Assembly (NCBI GenBank): GCA_022316685.1
Contig: JAKJHU010000082.1
Location: 3,286,001 to 3,350,000 of the forward strand
Direction: 5' to 3'
DNA from: Progne subis subis
Lineage: Eukaryota > Chordata > Aves > Passeriformes > Hirundinidae
DNA: 64,000 bases
Program-made: the position numbers and the translations under genes
Part shown: one piece after another, positions 49,004 to 61,219 of the stretch
Layout: every line of letters starts with the position of its first letter
Position numbering within the stretch: position 1 is the stretch's first letter
The notes under the pieces: model-generated
The model's database searches: none
What the model was told of the DNA's origin: nothing
Seen by the model: the letters and a program-made list of their open reading frames with translations, nothing else

Positions 49004-52000
49004 TCTTAGCAGCACAATACTCTTCCACAGACACCACTCAGCCACCAGCATTTTCAATAAGTATGTGATATTACAGACAAACCTACCACATCAATTATTT
49101 TCTTCATTGCTGTGAGCACAAGCTCATTTCATAAGGCTCCAATGATTAGCAGAAGAACAACAATTTCGTGAGTGCAGAAATTAACATTCCTCCTCTGAGA
49201 TGCGACAACCATAGCGTATTTCTGCTGTGCAACTAACTTGTCTCAGTTCTTGTGTTACAAGCTGATTATAAAGCCAGTACTTCAACAGGTGAGAAAGAGT
49301 TTCAAAACAGAAGGCATCACCTTGTCAGCCAGAAATCCATCATCTTGAGATTTCTAATATTTTACTGAATTGTTGGAAAACTCTTCATATATGTGTACAG
49401 TAACATTTCCAAATGCTTGCATGCTCCTAACACACTTTGAACTTAAGAGACACTTAGCCTATAAAGAAGAAATCCAGTCTTTTTCCCCAGCTACCCTAGG
49501 CTGTCTGAAAATCTTAGTCACAGAAAAGGCTTTCTGTCCAGGAGTGAATGACGTATCACATTTCTTTGAAAGTAGCACATAATCAAATTCTCCTCACCAG
49601 CTGCAAATCCATTTCTGCTGAAACAACCAACTTTCCCTCTAGATTTTTTCACTATAAATTTCCCAAGGCATGAGTAGATAGCTGATACTCTGACTCTTCG
49701 TAAAACAGCAGGAAAAATTTGACCAATTAATTACATTGGCTGCTCTCTACTGCTGTAATCTATTCCAAATGAAGAGATGCAGTCAGATTTCCCAGGAGTC
49801 AAAAGTATCCATGTCCAGGTTAATTCCTCATAATCCCCCAAGCATTACTCTCTGGCTTGCCCAAGCTCCTCCTTATAAATATGTGTCAAAAGCAGAGAAG
49901 CCCACAAATGCTGTCCACTACCTCCATCAAACCATCCTGACAGATTGATTCACTGACATCTACCACTACCACGTTTTAAATGCTGCTGCTTTATTCCCTA
50001 CTGCTCCAAATATTAAGCTTGAAATGGAGAAACTTTACAAAAAGGTGTTAATGGACACTGCAAAGGGATTTATCCCATTAGGTCACTTCTTCCGTTACAA
50101 TACTCCTGCAAAAGAGCATTTAGAAATTCAGTCCTGGAGCATTCCTTCAACACTGCAGAAACCCTGCAAGAAATACCATGTAATGTAGTACGTGGAAAAG
50201 ACATCCTGTCAGGACACTTGGGAAGACAAGTCTGGTGATGTGACTTGGCACCACTTTTGGAGCAATCATTAACAGTGGGAACTGAGATGGAGTCAAAACA
50301 ATCCTTCCCAGCTTTTCCCAGGAAGGATTTTGTCCAGGAGACACAGAGACCCTGAGTGTAAGCAGTTCCCTCAGCGTGATCCAGAGGGAAGGGTGGAGAT
50401 TTCCACAGGGTTTGCAGAGACTCACATTTGGGCGGGTTGGGAGAAGAGAATTTCACAGTGACCTCCTCATGGAAGTGCAAGGAAGACCACTGGTAAAAGA
50501 CAGGAATTCCTGAAGAATTCCACAGTCCAGGACATTTTTAAAGGAGCTAATTATCCTCTCCCCACGCTAACATGGTGTGACATGTTGAACCACGCATGCC
50601 ATATACGCACATAAATCTACATACAGTCCAAAAACCCCAAGATATTTTGTACACAAAGCTTTCCAGCAATGTTGGTGTATTTGCATGCATAAATTAAAAT
50701 ATAACAGGTTTGGAACACTCAAAATTAAGGGTTTTAAATTATGATTTAATTGTTAAGCTTCTAAGATTCCAGCGTCTTAGCCACTTACTGCAGTTTGTTG
50801 ACTGCACCTTTTCTTCCCCATTCCTGAAAATCTATATCATTATGGGTTTTCATTACACTATCAATACTATTTCCTGAACCTGTACGACTTGCCATGAAAC
50901 ACTTCGTATCAATCTTTTTACCTCTTCATTACAGCATTTCAAACATCAAAGTTAGGTCTAGAAACATAAATCCACACAATTTTATTTTTGGATGGCAAAA
51001 AAAGAAAGAGTGTTTGGAAAATACGAAGGGCAGCAAGCAGATGGAGAAAAAAATGAAAAAACTAGCTCCAAAAAAATGTATCATTTTCTAAGTATTTTTT
51101 ATATTTGTTCTGAAAACAATGTAGGGTTTGTCTTATGTGCCTTGTTATGTTACTGTATCACCAAGAGCATTCACATCCCTTCTAGGAAATATTTAGGGAA
51201 AATCATAGTGCTGCCATGTCCAGCTGGAAGCTATAAACTTCCTAATGCAACAAGGAATATTGCTGTTTGCCTCAATAATTATAACCTCATTTAACATGTT
51301 AATACAGCTAACAGTAAGCCCAAAACTGGTTCAAACTAAAGGAACTGTAAGCCAACTATTTGGCTCTGTTAGCAAAAGTGTGGCAGTACAGCCTGAAGGT
51401 CATACAACAGGGCAGAGCTACAAAATCGTGAAGCACTGCAGCTTCCTGCAGCCCTGTTAGGAAAATGCTGTACCAAAAGGTTACTGTTTACAGTTGTATT
51501 TATTTTGTTTGCTTCCTGTCCTAATACCTGACATCGCTGTATTAATTTTCAGCCCAGAACTCCAGGAAACACCTCCAAGTTCACATGTTTTCACAGAAAT
51601 AATGTTCTCTCAAATTATCACTCTTTTTGTTCATAAAGTTGCATAGTGTCAGTGCTGAAGAGAGATTTGGGGATATAAGAAACCTCTAAAAGCCATTGAG
51701 CTCCAAAGACATAAGGACTTTACACTCAGCTACTAATTGAAAATAAAAAGTGTGAATGCAGACTTAACTTTTTTGCTTCTCACAAATTTTGACGTGTGGC
51801 TAAGCGGGGTTAGCAAGTACTCCTCAATATTCTGAATTTAGATTACAAGGACAAGAAGGCAGCACCCACAGCAGGTGCAATCTGCCCACCTGAATCCTCC
51901 TATGCTGCCAGCTGGCTCTAGCATTTTTTACCATCTCTTGGACTTAGAGCTATCACAATGTATTTTTACTCCTGAGGATAACCAAGATTAATAGGGCGCA

Positions 52001-55000
52001 GTCTTTTCTTTCATTGCTTCATCTGTGTCCTCACAGCTTTGAGCTCATTGTTGAAGCACTTATAAAATTACTGCAATGGCTGGATTTTGCCCAGAAAAAT
52101 CTTTAGCCTTGGCCAGCGAGGTTGAAAAAACATCCAACCCTGAAAAAGCACCATTTGATCCTATGGCATGCTGCTGCTATGCATGGAAGCTTTACGTCAA
52201 TGAGCTTTTTCCAGAACTCTCCCTTACTAGTGCCAGTTTTAAAAAAGGAAGCTGGTGAAGTTAATTTCAGAATGGGCATGCAGAGAGATCCAGCAGTGGC
52301 AGAAATCAAGCCATGAGCACCTGTGTCTCGGTTCCCTGCCTTCATCTCAACGCTGCAGTGAGATCTTTGCACAGGACTCCAGCTGTGGGCAGCACATTTG
52401 AGGAGCAATGTTGGCTAAATCTGTACCAAGTGGTATTGCCAGCCAGCAAGGCTTTGGCACTCAGCAATACCTTGGCTTTGTCAACAGCCCTGTTCATTTC
52501 AGCACTGAACTTGCAAAAAAAGAGAATAAGCACAGGATTCACCATCTGGCCCTCTGTGGATATCCAAAAAACCATAAAGCTGCTGTTACTGAGGAAAATT
52601 TTATTTTATGGCTTGTTAAGACATCAGCTCTCCAACATATCATTTGCAGTAAATCTCATTAAATTTAATATTTAACCTGTCTGGCTAGTTGTGTTGCCAC
52701 TACTTTTTCTTGTCAGAAATTAATCCAACCTCCTTTTCGGCTTGCTCAGTCCTCATCCCCGAGGCTAAATAGTCTTACAGGCATTATTGTTACTAGAGGA
52801 GAACAGGCATGCACAACTGAACCTGACTATGGAAATATACTTCAGATAACAGCCCCACAAAAACCGTGAGGGGAGCAGCTTTAATGCAAGGGGCCAGGGA
52901 GGTAGTGAACTTTCTGAATAAACATCTAATAGCAGGGTCTGCAAGTTCAACACCTGCAGCATACCTGGGATTTAATCTCCCTTCAGCTGACTAGACAAGA
53001 ACTGGGAAACACCTTTACAGAAGTGGCTGAAAGGCCAACAAAGCCATTTGAATGACTGCACCCCCAAATCTCTTTTTTAATTACCTCTTCCTTGGAGGCT
53101 GGCAATTAATTGTTCTTTTCATCGATCCAGTCTATCCCAGCCACCTCGCTTGACAGGAACACTTACAAAATTACAGCACTGGCAGCATTCCTTGTGCTCC
53201 CAGTGATACTCACCTCATTTCCACTTGGAATGCATTTGTCTGCAGCTACCACATCCTCGTGCAGCTTCAGTTTCCATTGAACAGGGAATGACTAAGGCAG
53301 GAAGATGCTGGCTTTACAGTTGTTTGGGGTTTTTTCCTTCTTGTGAACACAGTCCTCTATCTTCAGCTGTGAAAGCCATTATCCTTATCTGCATCAGGAA
53401 TGTTGTGCCAGAGCCCCTTTTTGAAGCAAGTGGGTGACTAATTCCCTGCTACATGAAAGCTCAAGAAAGGACAGGGTGAAAGTTTTCTCAGGAAAATAAC
53501 CCTAGTAATTGTCATTAATCACTTAATAATTTCCATTTCATAAGAGCTCCTTCAAAACTGAGTATACGAGCAACAGGGGCTTTCCCACCTCTCACTACAT
53601 TGGTGTACACAAGTGCAGAGCCAGATTTTAGGTAAGGCTGAGCAGAAAAAGCTAATTCCTTGCTCCTTCCCAAGGACAGGCATGAGTCAGCACCCAAAGC
53701 CCAACTCTGAACCTACCTAAACCTTCACTCAATTTCTGTGTCTTTTGAACTGAAGGTAGAAATAGAACATACTGTCATATGATTTTCCAACTCCAAGAGC
53801 TCTAATCAACCTCCTCTTAACTTTCTTTCAAGCTGGTCAATTTTCAACAACATCCTGTTGTCCAATTTAGTAGCAGTAAGAAATTAATACCTCTCACCTG
53901 GTTTTCTAAGTAATTGGTCTTCACTAAATCTCTGGCAGCCAGTGATTAGGAATGGCTCAATGCAGTTCCCTTGATATAGTCCAGATTTCAAAGTGAGTCC
54001 ATGAGAAGGGAAACATCAGAAGGTATCAACTTCAATTTCATCATTAGTTTGTTCCTATCAGCATAGGCATATTAAGAAAGTGAGTGTGAAATTATTGGGC
54101 GAGGGTACCATGGAGAAAGTCAGCAAGGCTGAACCCCATAGATAGAGCTCAAGAAAGCCAAAGATTTTAACTTTATCATAATGCTTGATCTGGTCTATGT
54201 CATACATCTTCAACAGCTCAAAAATTGCTGTTTAGCAGTAGTCAGTGAGATTGTTCATAAAAATAGTCAGGGTCTGAGAAGAAAAGGCTGGTGACAGCAG
54301 AAGGAATGTCTGAGTGTGCAACATTTCTTCATTGTGAAGCATTGCCTAGGGAATTACAGTCCAAAAAAAAATGCAAGGTTCAAAGGCTGGACTCCTTCAC
54401 AATTTATTTTTAAAGCTCAGTTTCTGCCCCAATCCTTCAGCTCCCACTGTACAACTAGAGTCATTCAAAAATGAATCATTTGAGCAATTCCCACAGGAAT
54501 ATTATAAATACTGAGATTTGTTCCCTCTGTTTGACATGAACACAAACCAGAGCTGTGACCTAGCCTAGCCTTCTTGCTTCAGGAAGTGCAAACAAACTTT
54601 TTCTTCCATCACTTTCTCCCAGAGAACACAGTCCATTGGAAAGGATGAGTTACTTTTGTTAGGTCTCCAGGACAAAAGAGTCAAGGTCATTTCATCCCTG
54701 CACAGACGCTGCAGAAAATGTCTGGCAGTACATGATTTCTGACATTTGAAGCAGCACTCTGGTTCTGCTCATGTGGCCAGTTGTACTACATTTTTTGCCA
54801 AGGCCTGAATTTGGCTCTGCATAGACCAAGAAGCAGCAGCCAGCATGGGGGGTACAGCAGCAGAGCTCCTTTCATCTCCTAACATCTGCCTTCCCCACTC
54901 TCAGCAGCCCTTCCCCGTCTGATCCACTGCCTGGAAACAGCTTCCATTTGTCCAAGACATCCTCGTGTTAAAGCACCACTCCCTCTCTCTTGATGGCTGT

Positions 55001-56558
55001 CTGGCTGAGCTGAGTCAAGGAAAGGCCACAAGAGCCAAAAAGGAGGTCACTGATTTTATAGTTCTGCTCCCCTCTGCAAACCACTGTTACTGAATTCATT
55101 AAGATCAACCTCTTTATATCAACTTTTCACTCTACATTCAACATATACAAAAATGTGCATCCATATCCCACACGTCATTCAGGGTAAAAGCAAAGGATGG
55201 TTTACAATTCACAGACAGACTATGAAATGTATTCAGCATTGGGCACCATGGTTTTACTGCAGGGTGGAAACTCAACTTTAAGTTCAAATGCTGAGTTCTC
55301 TGCTAGTAAGAATGCAGTCAGTGAAAAAAAGGTAATTATGTCTTGGTCCTGTGAGCAGCAGAAACCTTTATGTTCAATTGAGAGCAGTTATACACAAGAA
55401 AGTAAAATGTTGCCTGTACTGGTAACACAGTGGAGTGATTTTTTGCTAATATATCTAAGTCTACACAAAATGTCTTAATTTCTAATTGCAACCTGATGGT
55501 AAGCTCATACCTGATTTAAAATACATCTAACTTTAAAAAGTAAAAGCACTCAAATGAAGCCTGAATCAAGGAATGCTGCATTTTGAACCTTCAGTACAGT
55601 CAAAAATAAATATGCTAGACCAGCTTTTATTCCAGTAAATGTCAATTTGTAGCTCCCCTTTCTTCTTCTCTCAAATGGAAACAATTTCAGAGGAACAAGG
55701 TTTTTTAAAAGATGTGAAATATTATTTTTGTAAGTGCTTCCATGGTGTCATGCCACAGAAAGGCTGTAGAGAAACTCCTACTTTCAGAATTAGTTTGGAA
55801 GTAAGAAAACCACACCCTGCATATTTTGATAGCGATTTTAAATGGATAAATAATTCAATAAGCAATGTTTGACTGAAGAAAAGTCCTCTAAAGGTTCTTT
55901 TGTTTTTTTTTTACTTCAGCCTTCTGAATAGCATTGCTTTCTGAAAACTGAGTCCTCATACAGCACAGGTGTCCCTACTCTCATCCCAAAGTACCTAACC
56001 CCAAAATCAGCCTGTGACAGGCTGTATGACAAACCTGTCAGCTTCCCTTACAGAACAGAAGGCTCATTTCTGTTTTGCTGCTCTTCAATGCTAATCGAGC
56101 AAGACTATAAAATCCCACTTCCACATGAGCTTGTATTAAATGTCCTTCTGGTTTCCATTCCTGCATATTATCAAAATGCAGTTTAGGGCAATGTCATTAA
56201 TTATAGTCTCTAATACAAAAAAGAAGGAAGTAGCAAGAGACTTGCTTTCATTTTATCAGTCAACCACGTTTGCTGAAAGACACAAAGCATTCTCTCTAAA
56301 AGCCTCTCTCTGGGTGGCTCTCCTCTCTCTCTGGGTGGCCTCTGCCCTAAGAAATAAAGGGATATTGACTCTGTGTAATAGTTTGCACAGGTACACTGTC
56401 AAATCCAAGGATGGACATTAAATGGTTCTCTTAGCAACAACCCTTATCAGCATTCTTTGAATAAAAAGAGAAGATTTATTTTATCCTGTAGAAAATTTCC
56501 TTCTGCTTAACAACAGCAGACAGAATAATGTTTTGAAATTCCTGCTTTATGTACTGAG

Positions 56559-56624
56559 TTTTTGTTGTTGTTGTTTGTGGGGGTGGGTTTTGTGTTGTTT
56601 TTTTGTTTTGTTTTTGTTTTTGTT
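56559..56624. repeat. T/G-rich low-complexity tract
   Basis: GTT, GTTT and T-run units with a short G run, just before a CAG acceptor-like site. Confidence 0.9.
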
Positions 56625-59348
56625 CCAGGCTACATTAGGAAAGTAATGGTACAGTTCAAGTACTCTGAAAGCAAAGATAGAAACTCAGCTACAGACCCTT
56701 GCTGCACCTACTGTTCCCATTTGTGGGGATGTCTCAGGCCAGAGCATTCCACCCTGTACTGTACAGCACAACCTCCCAACAGCCTGCCAGGGTCACCCAC
56801 CCAGATAAAGAACAGAAGAGCAGAGGAGGAGTGACTCTGTGAAAGGAGGAAACCTTTCATGCTGGCTTGTTGGAGACACTACAATGTCAAACTGCACCTT
56901 AATTATTTCTGCCTGGTGAAGAAAAGCTTTACATCAGACTGAAAGCCCAGAACTCACATCAAACAGAAATGTAGATTTTAAATCAAGACAGCATATATCC
57001 TTTCAGCTTCAACCCAATCTTAAAAAAAAAAAAGCCCTAAAATATGGGTTCTTCCCAAATGGTACTGCACAGCTGCCATTCATCTTTAAAGTCTTGGCAC
57101 ACTCCATCCTTTTTTAGGGACTTGATCAAATAACCCTCATCAGCAAGCCACTGCAGTGGCTTATAATTACACCTACTTCTATTTTTTTTTAACTTAACTG
57201 TAATTGTTTAACTCTTTTTGCTTCTAATGCACCACAGCCAAGCATATGGACATACCCTTTAAGCAGCTGGGTTAATGTTGCTTTCAAGTCTGTTTCACTC
57301 TTCCAAAACATCTCCCACTTATAACTTACAGAAATGTACCAAGATGCTCTTCTGAGCACAAAGCCTTCATCAAAGGTCACTGCCTAATGTTGTGCTGCTA
57401 AGTAAAATAACCATTTGTGACAAAATAAAGACAGACTCAACTCCTGAATGCTGAGCCTCATGCTGGCTGGGAACATTGTACACATCTGTCAGCACGGGTG
57501 CTTTGGGCACATTTTAATCCCAGAGCACTTCAGGTGCAAACCATACTTGAACCTCACTGTTCCAGTGCACAGAGCCCTCACCCCAGAGGCTGTCACACCT
57601 GGAGCTGGGGGAGTGAACAAACTCATCACCTGGCATCAGCACATCACTGCCATGTCTCTGTCTGGAGACATTTGTCCCCTTCTCTTACACCAAGGATGAC
57701 AACTGCTGCAAAGAATGGAAATTACGTTCTTCTGGACAGATAGATGAGAAACCTGTTCTCTGACACAGGAAAATATTTTTTCCCCTGTATTTAGTAGTTT
57801 TGCTGCTAACAAAACATAGAGGCAGAGTAGAGTAGAATCTGTATGAACTCATCATTGTCCAGAAAACAAAACACAGCTGGCAGGTTTAATTATGGTCCAC
57901 TAGCCCTGACAGAGCCCTGTTAAACCACACAGATCTTGTGCCAAGGAAAATAATGCAGAAAGGGCTTTTGCTAGAAGCTGATAAGAGTTTTAAATTGGAA
58001 TTTTAAAGCATGTAAAAATAGTAGAAAGCTGGTTAAGCAGCTAGTGCTAATACTCGAGAGTATTTCGTTAACAAATACACAAACACCTCTTGAGTAGCTG
58101 GCCCTCAGCTATGAGAGCATTCACAGACCCTCTGTGGGATGTCAAAAGTGAGAATTCTCTCCAACCCTCATCCTTGAGCTTTAAGATACAATTCCAACTC
58201 ACATGATGATCCATCAAAGCCTTGCTACAGTACAGTAGCCACAGAGAAAAACAGGATAGAAAAATGAAAGTTACAAATTAAGAGCAGTGCCCTGCTCTCA
58301 GTTCGATCCATTGACGTGAGTTGACTCAACTCTCCTCTCCCTCCACACACGTGCAGACACAGACATCCAGAGCTCAGAGAGCAGTACCAGTCTCTTAACT
58401 GAATAAAAAGGCTGGTTTTGACAAAAGGCATCAAAAAGAAAATCTTGTAGTACAGCAGAGCTCCTCAGAAGTGGGAATTCAAACACACGCAAGTACCAGA
58501 GAAATTTTTCCCACCAGCTCGAGTAGAATTGAGCACTCATAAACATGGGCAGCCAGTCCTTCTTTCATCCCATCACATAACCACTAGAATTAGGGCATTC
58601 CTGATGGATACTTGTCCATCTTGTCCTCAAAAACACCCATGATAGATACTACAGCTTTCTTGAGCACGACACTTTCTTATGTCTTTCTTCTAGCGTGAGG
58701 GATCATCTTCCATAAAGTTTTAATCTCCCCTTAAATAAATCCGATAAAGGACGAGTACTTGACCTAGCTACCATGAAATAGATTTCTTCATAAATTTTGT
58801 AGTGTAATTATCACTTATACTTAATCTAGTTTCAGAACCTGGCCTTTTCCACGTTAAAAAAGGGGTCTAACATACTTCATTAAACTAATCTGAAAACACG
58901 CTCACTGCAAACATGACAGAGAGAAACACCCTTAACTTCCCAACCTCAGCTGCTTCCAAGACCACAAGCACGCCCCAGGACCTGGCAAAGAATTCTGGTA
59001 TTTCCAGAGCCTTAGGCATAAACAGGGAATATGCACTGGCTGGATAATGGAAGAAAAAATGCCCAGAGTAACCAACTCAGCATTTAGGAGATTTTGTAGC
59101 TTCTCTCTAGCTATTGGCATGTTTTGCTTCACACAAGTCTTTAGAACACAATCTGAAAATACCTGTGCACATCTTTAGGCCTCTTAGTGATTTTACTTCT
59201 TACCCAAATGGCTGGCTGTCTCCATGTCACGTGGAATTTGCCCTGTGCAGTTAGATACCAGCACAATGAGCTCAGTCTTTAGAGCAAGAGGCTGGCAGAG
59301 GGTATAGGCACCTACCAGGGGATACCAGCTCTCCTTTTTGTCTTCAGG

Positions 59349-59377
59349 TTTAAATGCTCAAGAAGTGAGCATTTAAA
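59349..59377. repeat. Perfect 12-bp inverted repeat, 5-base loop
   Basis: TTTAAATGCTCA and TGAGCATTTAAA flank AGAAG. Confidence 0.9.
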
Positions 59378-60570
59378 GAAGTCAAAAATCTGAGCTAAAG
59401 GGACTTGACGCTGGTAGCAATCTGAGAAATCTGCATCTGAAGTACACAAAGAAGTACAAGGCATAAGGTACTTACAGACACTTGGATCTTTTCCCTTTTT
59501 TTCTGGTAAGAAAACTGAGGCAAATTTGCATCTTGAAACATCTGGAATTTCTCCTCACCACACAGTGAAAGAGCTACTGAAAGCTTCACCCGGAAAAATA
59601 GACATGCATCTAACAGATGCAGACGGAAATTAATGTTTAATTGTAAAGGTATTTTGCCACTTTCTTTTTTAGGTAGCCTTTCACGAAGTGCAGAGCTTAG
59701 CAAGCTTATCTATGGAAAGGGTGCCCAACTCCCCCAGATATCGTAGTAATTATTGCATCTTTAAACTGATGTAAAATAAACAGATTTACTTAGGGCTTGT
59801 TTAATCATTGTATTTTCGCATAAAAATCTAATGGATTTAAGGGAACTCTGCATTATATTTATCATTTCCAAAGAAAGAATTCCTGGAGTACAGTCTGATT
59901 TTAAGAAAAATTCCTTGCAGGATAGTGTATAAGGTGCTTTATTGGTGTTTATCAAGTTTCAATTGAAGTTCAATTAGAATAGTGGCTAAACATGTCCACT
60001 CACCAGCTGTTAGTCTATGTGCAAAGCAAATGTAATTATAAAATATTAAAACCACATAGTAGTCTAATCCAAAATATCTGCTTTAGAAATTATATTTTTC
60101 ATCAGGAAAACATAACACTAGAAAAGTTGCTTTTTCTGCAAAGGTATGTAAACAAAATTCCCTACAAAATGTCGTGCTTCTTTACATGCATTGATTTTTT
60201 TAGACCCCTTGGCTTTAAGAAAAATGCATTAGTAGGAATTAAATTTGCTTCACTTACAGTATAATTGATTTTAGAAAGCTATTGAATTTTGTTTGATATG
60301 CTCTGACTTGTAGATAAATTAGTCCAAACTTTAAAAAAAAGTGCAAATCACCACTCTGGCAGTAGTGGGGGCTCAGCCGAACACAGGCAGTAGCAGGTCA
60401 ATACAGAACTGCACTATTTAAGTGCAAATCAAAATCCATGAAGCCCTATTTCCTTCAGATCTCAACAGAGTAATTTCTTTATAAGTTAAAATATATCATC
60501 CTAAATGCAGGTTGAAGACTCTCTCTCCCTGGCCAAACCTACTGGATCTAAAACTCATTAAGTGACTTGA

Positions 60571-61219
60571 TGTCCTGGTTTGGAAGACAGGTGTCTGCTA
60601 AGGAAGGCAGGAGCCTCACTTGGAATGGAGAAGATAATTCCCCTCCCTCTGAATTATTATAATTTTGAATTTAAGGGGCTCTCGGGCAAAGATATGGGAA
60701 TGGGAATAACAGTGATTTACTAGGAATATTAAAATAAAAATGTAGTAGTACAAAAAAGCAAACAAACAAAAAGAAAACACTGACTGAGTCAGAATACAAC
60801 CTGACACCCAGTTGGTCAGTGTGTTGGTAGCAGTTCAATCAAGTCCTCCTGCAGTGACAGATGTGGTTCTGTTGGAGCAATGATCCTGTAGAAGGGTGTG
60901 GTTTTCCTCTGAAGGTCCAGTGGTGATGAGATGGGTCTGGTGTGCCTCTGGCAATCCAGTGCACACAGGCTGTGCTGGTGTTCTGAATGTCAGGTTTTAC
61001 CCAGGTAGGAATGCTTGGCTCCTCCCCTGGGTGGAGCATCTCCCCATGGATGATGTAACTGTCTCAGCCATGCAGTGAGCCTCGATGGCCCATGAACAGC
61101 AGATATCCCCTGGAGGGAGGATGGGTCCTGGAAGGGATAAAGAACACTGCCCCAGCTGGTTTAACGGCTGGTGATAGAGTACATACTGCTGGTTACATCT
61201 TGCATTGCAACCTATGACA
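60571..61219 (-). mobile_element. Solo LTR of an endogenous retrovirus, copy 3
   Basis: This is the best-preserved member of the three-copy family, 649 bp. On the plus strand it begins TGTCCTGGTTTGG and ends CCTATGACA, giving clean TG...CA termini. The flanking 5-mers CTTGA (60566-60570) and CTTGG (61220-61224) match at four of five positions, which fits a decayed 5-bp target-site duplication as made by ERVL-type elements. Sense is minus, by homology with the AATAAA-bearing copy 1. A 66-codon frame at 60839-61039 (minus) agrees with copy 2 at all but three residues. No internal retroviral sequence is present. Confidence 0.88.

Larger units (their letters stand above)
49004..60570. other. Intergenic or intronic, no gene established
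   Basis: The longest unannotated stretch. A 136-codon minus-strand frame (50070-50480), overlapping frames at 52076-52675 and 57448-57743, and an acceptor-bordered frame at 56629-56834 are all unrecognised. A G/T-rich tract lies at 56559-56624 and a perfect hairpin at 59349-59377. No transposable element is confidently seen. Confidence 0.5.

Noticed and set aside
50070..50480. 136-codon minus-strand open frame
   Set aside because: A second minus frame overlaps it and no family is recognised. No splice or promoter signal supports it.
51640..51700. Faint resemblance to a reversed CR1 3' end
   Set aside because: Only one short phrase is similar and the diagnostic terminus is absent.
58296..58316. 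tRNA T-loop-like word (CAGTTCGATCC)
   Set aside because: No acceptor, D or anticodon arms in the right positions on either strand.
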